The position numbers and the translations under genes are program-made. A DNA stretch of 64,000 bases from Kineosporia rhizophila (lineage in GTDB: Bacteria; Actinomycetota; Actinomycetes; Actinomycetales; Kineosporiaceae). Each line of letters opens with the position of its first letter. Position 1 is the first letter of the stretch. Under the pieces are notes generated by a model, which searched no databases, was not told the origin of the DNA, and was given only the letters and a program-made list of their open reading frames with translations. The stretch lies in the NCBI RefSeq assembly GCF_021277265.1, contig NZ_JAJSOH010000014.1, positions 62,001 to 126,000 on the forward strand, given 5' to 3'. This document shows positions 7,472 to 16,543 of this stretch, piece after piece.

Positions 7472-8194
7472 TCAAGCGTCGAGCAGGCGCAGGTCATCCC
7501 ACTGCACAACGCCGAATCGCATTGCGTACTTGACGATCTTGAGCCGCTTCTGGCCGTCGAACTTGACCCGCTCGCCGGCGTTGGGGTCCTTGCCGCACTT
7601 GACCGCCAGGTACTCGATCTGGGCGTTCACCGAGCTCACGGTCGCGTCGCTGTAGCGGACCGAGCCCTGAAGTCGCGCCACCAGAGCGTCGATGCCCGGC
7701 ACCTCGACGCAGTCCTCGTTGCGCAGCTGCGGTTCGCACAGCGCCGTGAGCACGAGGAAGTGCTTGGACTCCTTGCTCCAGTTGAAGGCCACAGTGTTCG
7801 AGGGGTTCCGCGTGACCTGGTCGCGAAAGCCGGCGTCCATCGAAAATGCCTCGAAAAGCACGATCTCACCGCCCTTGCAAGGCCACATGAGCCGCGAGAT
7901 TTCGAATGGCACGGGTGCGTCCAGACGCCCCGGCGGGATGCGGGCGAACGCGCCGCCCTCGTCTACGGAGACAACGCTGACCCAGCGGTCGGTGTGATTG
8001 CTGATCGTCCAGTGGTCCCCAGCGGTCGAGATGATCCCGAGGTCTCTCGAGACGTCGTGACGATTGCTGACCGGGATGTCGACCGGTGAGTCCGGCGTGG
8101 GGCGTCCAAAAGTGAGACGGTCGCCCGGCAGAAGCTTCCACTCGGACCGCCACGTCTTCGGAACGTCGGCGACCTTCAGAACAACGACCATCAT
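7472..8194 (-). CDS. FHA-like domain protein
   Basis: A 240-residue cytoplasmic protein starting at ATG 8194 with GAGGGAG 5 bases upstream. Residues ~18-90 look like a diverged FHA domain: RLTFGRPTPDSPVDIPV, then DVSRDLGII (the S-R pair that usually precedes the H), then WTISNHTDRWVSVV. FHA domains bind phosphothreonine peptides. The C-terminal half, including VARLQGSVRYSDATV, is helical and unassigned. A Ser/Thr kinase lies close by on the same strand (8801-10861), separated by one plus-strand gene, which fits a phospho-signalling pair. The FHA assignment is moderate because the conserved His after SR is absent. Confidence 0.6.
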   Translation of the reverse strand: MMVVVLKVADVPKTWRSEWKLLPGDRLTFGRPTPDSPVDIPVSNRHDVSRDLGIISTAGDHWTISNHTDRWVSVVSVDEGGAFARIPPGRLDAPVPFEISRLMWPCKGGEIVLFEAFSMDAGFRDQVTRNPSNTVAFNWSKESKHFLVLTALCEPQLRNEDCVEVPGIDALVARLQGSVRYSDATVSSVNAQIEYLAVKCGKDPNAGERVKFDGQKRLKIVKYAMRFGVVQWDDLRLLDA

Positions 8195-8307
8195 GAAACT
8201 CCCTCACTGGGCGCGAGTCGCCGGACCCTCAGAGGTCATGGGTTGTACTCCGACGGAGTAGGGAAAATTATGCATGGCATTGGTTTTCACAAAAACTAGG
8301 GGGAGCA

Positions 8308-8766
8308 GTGAAGAAGCAGAGCATGGCCAGGATCGCCGCAGTACTCATGATTGCTGCCGCCTCGACGGGTTCGACTGCTGTGACGGCACAAGCAGCAACC
8401 ACGCGTTGTGGTAGCTCCGCCAACGGCTTCGACTCCTACTGGGCGGCCCGGGACGCGAGCCGCGACAACCGAACCGTCACCCTGCAGAGCGGGCGCGTCT
8501 TCGACGAAAGTCACTCCAGTATCACGAGAGGGTATTACCGGGGGCGATGGGACTGGCGCAGTTGGAGGTATGTCGGCGGTGATCGGGCCTGGGTCGATCG
8601 GCGTTCCCCTCGGGCCTCCAGCTGGTTCCAGTGCGGCCCATTCGTCGGTTGGAAGTCCAACGAGATGCCCAATATCGGCTACGAGATGCGGGCCTGTATG
8701 GACTACAGCTGGGGTAGCGGGCGGCGCGTGCTCTGTACGGGTTGGTACGAGGATCATGCGCAGTGA
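8308..8766 (+). CDS. Small secreted Cys-containing protein, 152 aa
   Basis: The product has a clear signal peptide (basic start, ARIAAVLMIAAASTG, cleavage near TAQAATT) and a mature part of about 120 residues rich in Trp, Arg, Tyr and Ser with four cysteines (in TRCGSS, FQCGPF, RACMDY and RVLCTG) likely to form two disulfides. GTG at 8308 follows a run of AGGGGGAG; ATG at 8323 is an alternative. I do not recognise the family. It is transcribed opposite to the flanking FHA-like and kinase genes, between them, and ends 35 bases from the kinase stop. Confidence 0.65.
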   Translation: MKKQSMARIAAVLMIAAASTGSTAVTAQAATTRCGSSANGFDSYWAARDASRDNRTVTLQSGRVFDESHSSITRGYYRGRWDWRSWRYVGGDRAWVDRRSPRASSWFQCGPFVGWKSNEMPNIGYEMRACMDYSWGSGRRVLCTGWYEDHAQ

Positions 8767-8800
8767 ACCGGTGAGGAACAGTGGGCATTGGAAGGTGCAC

Positions 8801-10861
8801 CTATAGCGGGCATGCTGAGCCGTCCATCGACCTGAACGGCGCGCTGGCCGGCGACCGGTCAGCGTCCGGAGTACTGGGATCCCAGACGTGCAGGGCCAGG
8901 CAGATGCCGTCTTCCTGCGAGGGCCAGCGCTGGTACGGAGCAGCGATCGAGTACGGATTCGTAGGTCCCAACGGGGGTATTTGCAGCGCCTGATCGGCAA
9001 TGGTGGTGTGCTGCGACTGGCCGGAACGGACCGCGAGCAGCTTGAAGTGGACAGCGGACGCCGGGGACTGTCGGGCGCCCACATTGCGTACCAGGACTCC
9101 CGCGTTCCACAGATTGGGGTTGTCGGTCCGGTGGTAGAGACAGGGGCGGAACTGCAGGCCCGTTCCCGGCTGTCCGGTGACCCAGTCATTGCCGCAGTCG
9201 CGAGCGGTGAAGCCACCCGGGATCACGGTGCCTATTCCCTTCGGCGGTGCATCGTCGTTGGTCGCGACATCCCAGCCGGTGGGATGGGTGCAGGGGGTCG
9301 AGGTGAAGGTCAGCAATGGTGAGCGAGCTACTCTGTCGGGCATCGACTGCAGGAATCCGCTGGTGCCGACGCATCGTAGGTCGCGCATGACCTTTGGCGT
9401 GGTCAGGACCGTGACCGTGTCCCCGGGGCCGAGGATCAGTTCCTGCTTCCACTGCGAATCAAGTTTCGGACGCTCACCGGCGTTCGACGTCACGTAGTCA
9501 CCCCAGGCGGCCTCGACCCGCTGGGTTGAGTCCGAGGCCGAGTGGATCACCATCCCGCCGTAGTAGCTGCCCTCGCTGTGATGCACGCAGCTCTTGAACT
9601 GGAAAGCGCCCACCGTGCGGAACTTGCTGCACAGATCCCGTCCGCCAAAACCAGAATTGCTCTGGACGCGGCCGTAGGCAGCCTTGTCCACCGCCATTTT
9701 CGGCACGTCGGGACGGGCCAGTCGGAAGGTTGTAGCGCCGGCGCCACCACCGATCAGAAGGCTCAGAAGACAGCCGACGACAACGGTCAGGTAGCCGAGG
9801 GACCGCGGCACCGGTCTGGGGCTGATGCGCTCGGGCTCTACGGCCAAGCCAGCCCCAGGCGGAGGGGGTGTGGTCGGACGTCTGGGCATCGGGGCCGGCG
9901 GTTGTCTGCTGCCCCGGCTCGCCGCCTCTACGCGCCGGACGAGCTCCTGCGCCGTGACCAGACCTCGTCGTTGTCGGTCCGGGTCGAGGCAGTCCCGTAC
10001 GACGTCACTCCAGACCTGCGGGAAGCGGGCCAGGTTCTCGTCCAGCTCGAGCGCCCGCTGGCCATCGGCATACTCCCGCAGGGCCTTGGCGCGCTCACCG
10101 GTCTCTACCGGGAACGGGTGCCTGCCTCCGGAGAGAAGCTTGTGGGTGATGACCCCCAGGGCCCAGATGTCGTGGGTGGCACGGATCAACGGCTCGTCGT
10201 CGAGTGTTTCTGGAGGGAGATAGTCGAGGGTCCCGGGGTGCCCACCGAAGGTTTCCAGATGGGTGTCCTCGGTGGTCTGGATGAGGTCGAGGTCTCCGAT
10301 GCGGACCGAGCCGTTCTCCAGGACCAGGACGTTGCTGGGTTTGAGGTCTCCGTGAAAGATCGAGCCCTCACCCTCGACAAACTCGTGCATCCCCGCGACG
10401 GCGCGGTAGGTGTCGACGAGCAGGCGCTCGACGTTGATTCCCGGGATGCCCATGAGTTCGTCGAGGTTGCACTCGGCCAGTTCCATGACGACAGCTGCGG
10501 CCCCGTCCAGCCGTGGCATGTGCTCGTCGCGGATGTCCAGCACGTCGTAGATCCCGATCGACCAGGGGATCTCGCCCCGGTCCCGGATCGCCCGGTCGCG
10601 GTCCATGCACAGATGGAGACCGCGGCGCCCCTGCTCGCTGAGTGAGCGGGTGAACTTGAGCGCAACCCGGTCAGGACCTGCCGAGCGGGTGCCGGTCGGC
10701 GTGGAGACGGTGAGATCGGCGTGCTCGCGGTAGGCCGCATAGACCGTGCCGTACTGGCCCGACGCGATCAGCCTGCCCACCGTCCACGGCCCGATCCGGT
10801 ATCGGGCGGGAACGTCCAGTGCTGCGGGCGTCATAAAACGCGTTCTGCCATCGGTCACCAT
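8801..10861 (-). CDS. Transmembrane Ser/Thr protein kinase with duplicated ectodomain
   Basis: A 686-residue protein from ATG 10861, which follows AGGGGG by 6 bases. The kinase domain spans residues ~20-310: Gly-rich loop IASGQYGTVY, Lys69 in VALKF, catalytic loop HGDLKPSN at 170-177 (HGD in place of HRD) and DLD at 190-192 in place of DFG. A Pro-rich linker leads to one membrane helix (LGYLTVVVGCLLSLLIGG). The extracellular part has two similar Cys-bearing units, one starting RDLCSKFRTVGAFQFKSC and one starting RDCGNDWVTGQPGTGLQFRPC, so it looks like a tandem duplication. The ligand is unknown. The nearby FHA-like gene may encode a phospho-reader. Confidence 0.85.
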   Translation of the reverse strand: MVTDGRTRFMTPAALDVPARYRIGPWTVGRLIASGQYGTVYAAYREHADLTVSTPTGTRSAGPDRVALKFTRSLSEQGRRGLHLCMDRDRAIRDRGEIPWSIGIYDVLDIRDEHMPRLDGAAAVVMELAECNLDELMGIPGINVERLLVDTYRAVAGMHEFVEGEGSIFHGDLKPSNVLVLENGSVRIGDLDLIQTTEDTHLETFGGHPGTLDYLPPETLDDEPLIRATHDIWALGVITHKLLSGGRHPFPVETGERAKALREYADGQRALELDENLARFPQVWSDVVRDCLDPDRQRRGLVTAQELVRRVEAASRGSRQPPAPMPRRPTTPPPPGAGLAVEPERISPRPVPRSLGYLTVVVGCLLSLLIGGGAGATTFRLARPDVPKMAVDKAAYGRVQSNSGFGGRDLCSKFRTVGAFQFKSCVHHSEGSYYGGMVIHSASDSTQRVEAAWGDYVTSNAGERPKLDSQWKQELILGPGDTVTVLTTPKVMRDLRCVGTSGFLQSMPDRVARSPLLTFTSTPCTHPTGWDVATNDDAPPKGIGTVIPGGFTARDCGNDWVTGQPGTGLQFRPCLYHRTDNPNLWNAGVLVRNVGARQSPASAVHFKLLAVRSGQSQHTTIADQALQIPPLGPTNPYSIAAPYQRWPSQEDGICLALHVWDPSTPDADRSPASAPFRSMDGSACPL

Positions 10862-11118
10862 GTGAGGCCCCCTGTCCACTTGGCAACTGAGCGTTGTCCA
10901 ACTTGGGCGTGACCCGGCAGTAAGGCAAGAGCGAACAACGAATACGGACACCATCAAACTCTGCTGAAGTCCGACGGTGCGGTTCTGTAGACGGTGTAGG
11001 TGGCACGATTGGCCTTCTACGTGAAAATTCTTGTCTAGGATGAATTTAGAGGCGTCCTGTCATCGGAATTCCGCTTTTGGCCGGGTCGTCGTCACAGCTC
11101 CAGCGGTTGAGCACCGTG

Positions 11119-12376
11119 TCACTTCGCGTGGTCTTCCACGAAGGCATGCGCCCGCATCGTCCCCTGCCTGCCCGGCGGCAACTGCGTAATCACGAGCATC
11201 GCCCAACGCCCCTCACTGGTCTGCACGCAGATCCGTGTCCCCGCGCGCATTTCCGCCACCTTCACATTGCCGCCTGCCCCCGGCGCCAGTTCTCGGCACG
11301 CCTCGGGATCGGCGTCCCAGCCGACCTCTTCGACCCGGTTGTAGCGCTCGGTTTGCGTGGGGTCCCAGCCGCCGACGAAGTCTGGGCCGGTCCGTGTGCG
11401 GTAAAGGTCGGGGCGGGCGTAGTCGGGGGAGTCGGTGGGCATACCTATGCCCATTTCGGTCTGCTGCACGGCGGGGAGGTCCAGGTCATGAGCGAAGCCG
11501 GCGCGTAGGTCCAAGTCGAGCTCGCGGAACCCGTCGTCGGCTGGCTGCCGGGCGGCATTGATGGCCAGCGTGCGGTTGGGGTCGCCGGGGAGGACCAGGG
11601 CAAGAGCAACGCCGCACACGGCGGTCAAGGCGAGCGCGCCGCTGACCAAGGCGGCCGGTCTCCAATAACGTACGTTTGTGGGTGCGGCGGTCGGTGAGGT
11701 CGCCGCCGGGGTGGCTGGGTCTGCCCTCGGCGGGTGGGAGACGGCGGTAGGGGTGGGGTCGGCCAGCACCTTTCGGTGCGCTTCCCAGAGCGCGGGGCCG
11801 GGGTCTACGCCGAGTTCGTCGCGCAGTCGTCGGGCCGTGGCGTCGTACAACTGCAGAGCTTGGGCGGTGTGGCCGGCCTGGTGCAGCGCGCTCACGCCCA
11901 GCTCGGCGAGTTCCTCGTCCAGGGGGTGGCGGGACAGCAGGGGCTGGAGATTGCCCACCACTTCGTGAGCCCGCCCGTCGCGCAGCTGCGCCCGCAAGCG
12001 GGCCTTGCTCACCGACGTCCATTGTTGGTGCAGTTCGTGGGCGCGCTCGCGGACGCAGGCAATGTCGGGGACGTCGGCGAACGCCTCTTCGCCTCGCCAC
12101 AGTGCGAGGGCCTGGGCCAGACGGGTTTCGGCGGCTTCGTGCTCGCCCTCGGGCAACAAGGACAGGCCCCAACGGCTGATGTCGTCGAAGCGGTAAAACG
12201 CCGGGGTCAGTGTCGTCGAGGGTGAGGCGGTAGCCCTGGGGTTCGGTGCGCAGGATCTGCCAGGGCTGGCCCGGCAGGCGTTCGGGTTCGAGCAGGTCGC
12301 GCAGGTGCCCCACGTAGGTCTGAATTGTGATTGCGGCACGTGCGGGGGTGCCTTGCCTGCGCGCATAGGCAAGCGC
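11119..12376 (-). pseudogene. Decayed BTAD (SARP/AfsR-like) regulator with membrane anchor
   Basis: Two minus-strand frames together form a broken gene. The upstream frame (from ~12376 to ~12198) gives ITIQTYVGHLRDLLEPE and GYRLTLDDTDPG, the end of a SARP winged-helix unit; the downstream frame gives FYRFDDISRWGL, then ALALWRGEEAFADVPD and ALQLYDATARRLRDELG, a typical BTAD domain. The shift sits at a four-base T-run (12195-12198, minus strand); with three T's the frames join perfectly. A TAG at 12377-12379 and the lack of the first winged-helix half show 5' loss as well. After the BTAD come a Pro-rich linker, a membrane helix (RPAALVSGALALTAVCGVALALV) shortened here to its core, and a ~140-residue outer domain. 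Confidence 0.7.
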
Positions 12377-12676
12377 CTATAGATGCACCGATTCGTTAGA
12401 TACACATATCAGTTTCCCAACGCAACTAAACTATTTGAGACACTCGCCACAAGGTCAATGGGCTATGTGTCGAGTTGGCTTGTCGCCATATGTGCGACCT
12501 GCTAGGTTTCAACCCGCTTGCATGAATTACGGCCGGGGCGAATTCGCGACAGCAAGGTTCTATACGCACCCCCGTTTCGATCGCCCGGCTGTATGCATGC
12601 GCTCTCATTGAGCGTCAAGCGCTTAGCACTACGAATGGCCTGTAGTTGCAGGCCAATCCGACAAGGGGTAAGGCAC

Positions 12677-13316
12677 GTGGCAAGAACCAGAATCGCAGCC
12701 GTGCTGTCACTGATGGTGATCCCGTTTGCAGCGCTGCCGGCGTCTGCTGGCTCAACGGGAGACTCGCCTTCGTCTTCGTTCCAAGGCTTGGAAGCCTCGA
12801 CTGAGGTCGACACTTTTAACCGACGAAGACTGTCTGCGAACGCTACCCAAAAATATGGATGACGCTGTCTGTCAGGCAAAGATGATCACCGAAGTCTCGG
12901 AACCCGAGGCAGTCACTGCGGCTCAAGCCAAGGGGCAGAGTGAATCGGTCATGCGGGCGGCGGCTGAGGGTACGCTCAAGAGTCGCCAATGGTCACAGAG
13001 CTCCAAATCCAATCTTGGTGGCATCGCCTGGACGGAAAAGCATGAGGGCGTCTTCTGGTACAGCGGTCAGTACGCCTGGATCAAGAAGTACAAGAACAAG
13101 ACAGGCTGGCACGAGTGCGATCTTGGGCAGTCCGTCGGCTACAGCATCAGCGTGAAGAAATGCAGTCAGCCTGCGGGGCATGAACGTGGATTCGATCTGT
13201 ACGACCGGTTTCAGGTTCACCTGATCCTCAAGCAGATTCCGCTGAAGACAAGTCAGTGCATGCTGGTTCACCCGAACGGTGATGGCACTCTGGCGCGAAC
13301 GGCCGACTGCCGCTAA
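12677..13316 (+). pseudogene. Frameshifted secreted protein
   Basis: GTG at 12677, after an AAGG, opens a signal peptide (VARTRIAAVLSLMVIPFAAL, then PASAGS), but this frame stops at 12862. The rest continues in the +1 frame to 13316: LTDEDCLRTLPKNMDDAV, HEGVFWYSGQYAWIKKYK, GWHECDLGQSVGYSISVKK, and CMLVHPNGDGTLARTADC. The frames join if the T-run at 12814-12817 had three T's instead of four (ACT TTA ACC). The intact product would be about 212 residues with Cys pairs, like other exported proteins here. Either the gene is broken, the run is phase-variable, or the base call is wrong. Confidence 0.65.
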
Positions 13317-13324
13317 GGAGATCG

Positions 13325-13552
13325 ATGAACATGGCTGTGCGATCACGGAATGAGACGTTGGCCCTCGTTGCCATCGTTCTCGTTGGACTTGTGGTGCCTC
13401 TGGGAGGCATCCTCACCGCCGTCATTCTCAGTTTGACTATGTTTCGGGACAATCCCGCGATGAAGCGAAGCGCTCTGATCGTCGGCCTGGGCGTCACCGT
13501 AGTGGAACTCGTGCTGTTCGGACTGGCCGTTTGGGGGCTTCAACCACAGTGA
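13325..13552 (+). CDS. Small two-helix membrane protein, 75 aa
   Basis: ATG at 13325 is preceded by AAGGAG (13315-13320), overlapping the end of the frameshifted gene, so the two were probably one operon. The product has two membrane helices: residues ~12-37 (LALVAIVLVGLVVPLGGIL and following) and ~49-70 (LIVGLGVTVVELVLFGLAVW), with a short basic loop between (FRDNPAMKRS). This hairpin resembles small DUF4190-like or holin-like membrane proteins, but no family can be named. About 270 bases without a clear gene follow (13553-13822). Confidence 0.65.
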   Translation: MNMAVRSRNETLALVAIVLVGLVVPLGGILTAVILSLTMFRDNPAMKRSALIVGLGVTVVELVLFGLAVWGLQPQ

Positions 13553-13822
13553 GTCACGCTCGGATCGCGGATCGCGCCGGTTGCTGCGAAAGCAGGTAAG
13601 CCGAAGGCACGTCAGTGCCCACCGCGGGCAGCGCACGGTGGAGAACAGCCCGGTCTCGGACTGCTGCCCCAGGTTCGGTATCGGCGCGCGGACCACGCCG
13701 TGCTACACCGAGACCCCAGCTTGGGCTGCCCTGAGATTCTTCCGAACTTTTCCTGGGGCCGGTGCATCGAAGTGGTTGGAAGCAAGAGCCAGTCCCTTCG
13801 CTGCACCCCCCTGGAGGAAGCA

Positions 13823-14401
13823 ATGTTCAGCGCCCGTCTCTCCCGCCGTACCAAGGTCGCGACCGCCGTCGCCGGCGTGCCCGCCGTTGCTGCAGGGCTG
13901 TGGCTGAGCACCGGCGTTGCCGCTGCCGACGACAAGCCTGCTGTTCAGAGCGTGTCGGCCGCGGTGGCCGCGCCGAACACCGACGACCCGGTGCTGATCA
14001 AGGCCCCGAAGTACAAGGGCAAGGACCGGATCCTCACCGTGAACAAGGGCGGCACGATCTCGCTGAAGCGCTCCAAGCCCACCGCCTCGAACGGGCTGTC
14101 CACCGAGGGCACCTGGATGGGGCTGACCAAGGTGGGCAAGAAGTACCAGATCATGAGCCTGAACGACAGCCACGAGATCGACGCCTACTGCATCCAGCAG
14201 AAGCAGAACGGCACGATGAACCTGGCGCTGTGCGACAGCCAGAAGAAGAACCAGCTGTTCTCGTTCAAGCCCACCGGCAAGCAGTACACGATCCACGGCA
14301 AGTGGGGGCACCTGGAGACCTACAAGCGCCAGGTGACGTACCTGCCGGCTGAGCACGCTGGGCCGGCGGCGAAGTTCACTGTGGTGGCGAAGAAGCAGTA
14401 G
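13823..14401 (+). CDS. Secreted protein, possible beta-trefoil-like fold
   Basis: A 192-residue exported protein. ATG 13823 has GGAGGAAG 2-3 bases upstream and starts a long signal region (SRRTKVATAVAGVPAVAAGL, then STGVAAADD). The mature part is Lys-rich with repeated units of strand-turn character: RILTVNKGGTISLKRS, DAYCIQQKQNGTMNLALC, and KKNQLFSFKPTGKQYTIHG. The pattern Cys, then L-x-L-x-C, then Q-L-F-x-F resembles ricin-type beta-trefoil lectins, though QxW motifs are missing, so the fold is only suggested. A decayed copy of its 3' end lies at 6663-6743. The gene at 44188 encodes a protein of the same style. It converges on the ABC operon with only 6 bases between stops. Confidence 0.65.
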   Translation: MFSARLSRRTKVATAVAGVPAVAAGLWLSTGVAAADDKPAVQSVSAAVAAPNTDDPVLIKAPKYKGKDRILTVNKGGTISLKRSKPTASNGLSTEGTWMGLTKVGKKYQIMSLNDSHEIDAYCIQQKQNGTMNLALCDSQKKNQLFSFKPTGKQYTIHGKWGHLETYKRQVTYLPAEHAGPAAKFTVVAKKQ

Positions 14402-14407
14402 CAGTTC

Positions 14408-15751
14408 TCAGCTCGCCGGTGGAGTGCCGAGGAGGATGGCGTAGCCATCGTCCCGGCACTCCAGCCGGTTTGTACGTAGGGCTGCGATCCGCTCGCGTTG
14501 TACGGCGGTGGGCTGGCTGCGCAGCGCGGTCCAGGCCGTCTCGGTCAGCTTCTGCACCTCGGGAAAGCCGGTGTCGAGCGGTTGCTCGCGGTTGAGCAGC
14601 CAGGAGGCGGCGATCGTGCGGGCTGCGTACTCCTGGTCCAGGGTGCGCGAGTCGTCAGCTTCGGCGCACCACATCGCGCCGGCACCGTCGAGAATGCTTT
14701 CTTTCAGGCTGGTTCCGCCAGTTACCAGGTGGCCGTCGCGGTCTAGGACCAGGTCTACGAGAACGGTTTCCGGCGGCTGACGTTCGCTTGTGCGGGGATC
14801 GCGAGAGTCTTGAAGGACGGCTGTGGGCGCGTTGGGTAGTTGAGCCAGCGCTCGCAACGCGGCCCGGGCCGGAGCGGCCAGCTCGGGCAGGGATTTGGCG
14901 TAGGGGCGGGCGACGCAGACCCGGGGCAGTCCTTCGGCGCAGACCAGCTTCGTTGCGCTGGCGTCCTGTATCTGCGCCTGATTCGGCGACGGGAACAGCA
15001 GCAGGGCGGCGGTGAGGCCAGTGATGAGGACGGCGCCGGTGACGCTGAGAGTCCGCCGCCGGTCCCACTTCGTGACCGAGCAGAGCAGCAGGCCGGCGAT
15101 GCCGAGGGCCAGGAACCAGGTGGCTTGACCGGCGTTCGTGCGGGCGGCGGTGGTGGCGAACTGGCCTGCGTCCGGTCCCAGGTACGAGGGGAAGAGGAGC
15201 CAGGCTCGGGACGGGTGGTACTCGGCCAGGAACAGTCCGAGCCCGATCGTGGCCATGGCTACCACCCCGACCACCGGTACCAGCAGGCGAGAGGGCAGCG
15301 ACCGGCCCAGGGCCAGTCCGAGCAGTGCGGCTGCGGCGATGGCGAGCGCCCCGGCCAGCAGTGACCAGGCCCAGCCTTTTGGCCAGTACGTGTCTGTCTG
15401 GGCCGCAGCGATCAGTTGGTCGGCCGGTGCCACGAGGTAGGCCGCAGCCAGGCCGAGGGTGAGCAGGGCTGCCCGCGGCACGATCCGGGTCCAATGGCGG
15501 GTTGTGGTGCTGAGTAGTTCGCTCACTCCCGCGGCTCTGTCCCGCCCGCCGATCGCGGTGCCGATCGCCAGGGCCAGCGGCCAGAGCAGGAAAAGGTTGT
15601 TCTGGTGGCCGGAAAGGACCGGCATCACCAGGCCGGGCCAGCTTCCGGACATCGGGTCTTGGGCGAGGAAGTTGGCCATCACGAGGAAGCCCACGCCGAA
15701 CGGCAGAATCATGGTGCGGCGCACCTCGCGCCAGAGGATCCGGGCGATCAC
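14408..15751 (-). CDS. ABC-2 type transporter permease
   Basis: A 447-residue integral membrane protein. About six hydrophobic helices lie in the first 260 residues (for example FGVGFLVMANFLA, NNLFLLWPLALAIG, LLAGALAIAAAALLGLALG, LLVPVVGVVAMATIGLGLFLA and TGAVLITGLTAALLLFPS), followed by a ~180-residue soluble C-terminal part, probably extracytoplasmic. The start overlaps the stop of the ATPase gene (ATGA, 15748-15751), so the two form one transporter. The sequence GGRDRAAGVSELLSTTTRHWTR after the second helix is typical of ABC-2 permeases of actinomycete drug or lipid exporters. It is the last gene of the sigma/anti-sigma operon. Confidence 0.8.
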   Translation of the reverse strand: MIARILWREVRRTMILPFGVGFLVMANFLAQDPMSGSWPGLVMPVLSGHQNNLFLLWPLALAIGTAIGGRDRAAGVSELLSTTTRHWTRIVPRAALLTLGLAAAYLVAPADQLIAAAQTDTYWPKGWAWSLLAGALAIAAAALLGLALGRSLPSRLLVPVVGVVAMATIGLGLFLAEYHPSRAWLLFPSYLGPDAGQFATTAARTNAGQATWFLALGIAGLLLCSVTKWDRRRTLSVTGAVLITGLTAALLLFPSPNQAQIQDASATKLVCAEGLPRVCVARPYAKSLPELAAPARAALRALAQLPNAPTAVLQDSRDPRTSERQPPETVLVDLVLDRDGHLVTGGTSLKESILDGAGAMWCAEADDSRTLDQEYAARTIAASWLLNREQPLDTGFPEVQKLTETAWTALRSQPTAVQRERIAALRTNRLECRDDGYAILLGTPPAS

Positions 15752-16530
15752 TGGATCACCCGCTCCAGCAGGACGGCCAGGCCGTGCTCGAGGCTGCTCC
15801 CGGCTTCCCGCACCTGTGCGATGCCGCCCCGGAACGCGAATCGCCCGGTGTTCATGATGAGGACCTCCGCCGAATCGGTGGCCACGTCCTCGATCAGATG
15901 GGTCGCCATGACTACGCAGGTGGATTCAGCCAGACCCCAGAGCAGCTCGCGGATCTTCTGCCGGGTCTGCGGGTCCAGCCCGGTGGTGGGCTCGTCTAGG
16001 AGCAGGATCGGCGGGTCACCGACCAGGGCCTGAGCCAGCCCGGCCCGGCGCACCATTCCGCCGGACAGTGTGCGCAGGCGGGCGTCGGCCTGCTCGGACA
16101 GGCCGACCAGGTCGATCGCGCGTTGACTGGCGGCCGGAACATCACTGGTGGAGACGCCTTTCAGCCAGGCCAGGTACTCCACGAACTCGCGCACGGTGTA
16201 GCTGCGGTAGTACCCGAAGTTCTGCGGCAGGTATCCCAGCGAACGGCGGACCGCTCGCAGGTCGCCCCCGTCGTGCACCGCCTGGCCCACCAGTTCGAGG
16301 CGCCCACCGGTCGGTCGCTGCGCAGTGGCGAGAGCACGCAGCAGCGTTGTCTTTCCCGCTCCGTTGGGCCCGAGAATGCCGTAGACGCCGTTGGTCAGGG
16401 CCAGATCCACGCCGGAAACTGCGACCTTGCGTCCGGCCCGGACGGTCAGGTTCTCGGCCCAGACCGGCCAGGCGTAGCTGATCGGTTCCATGTCCTGCTG
16501 GGATACGCCCTGGACCACCAGTTCCTCCAA
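15748..16530 (-). CDS. ABC transporter ATP-binding protein
   Basis: A 260-residue ATPase with all nucleotide-binding motifs: Walker A LGPNGAGKTT, Q-loop GYLPQNFGYY, signature LSGGMVRRAGLAQAL, Walker B ILLLDEPTTGLD and the H-loop in VMATHLIED. The order and the short C-terminus fit the ABC-2 exporter ATPases (CcmA/DrrA-like group). It overlaps the permease gene by 4 bases and follows the anti-sigma gene by 13 bases. Together with the permease it likely exports a small amphipathic compound or maintains the envelope under control of the linked sigma factor; the substrate is unknown. Confidence 0.9.
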   Translation of the reverse strand: MEELVVQGVSQQDMEPISYAWPVWAENLTVRAGRKVAVSGVDLALTNGVYGILGPNGAGKTTLLRALATAQRPTGGRLELVGQAVHDGGDLRAVRRSLGYLPQNFGYYRSYTVREFVEYLAWLKGVSTSDVPAASQRAIDLVGLSEQADARLRTLSGGMVRRAGLAQALVGDPPILLLDEPTTGLDPQTRQKIRELLWGLAESTCVVMATHLIEDVATDSAEVLIMNTGRFAFRGGIAQVREAGSSLEHGLAVLLERVIQ

Positions 16531-16543
16531 CGTGCGTCGCGAC

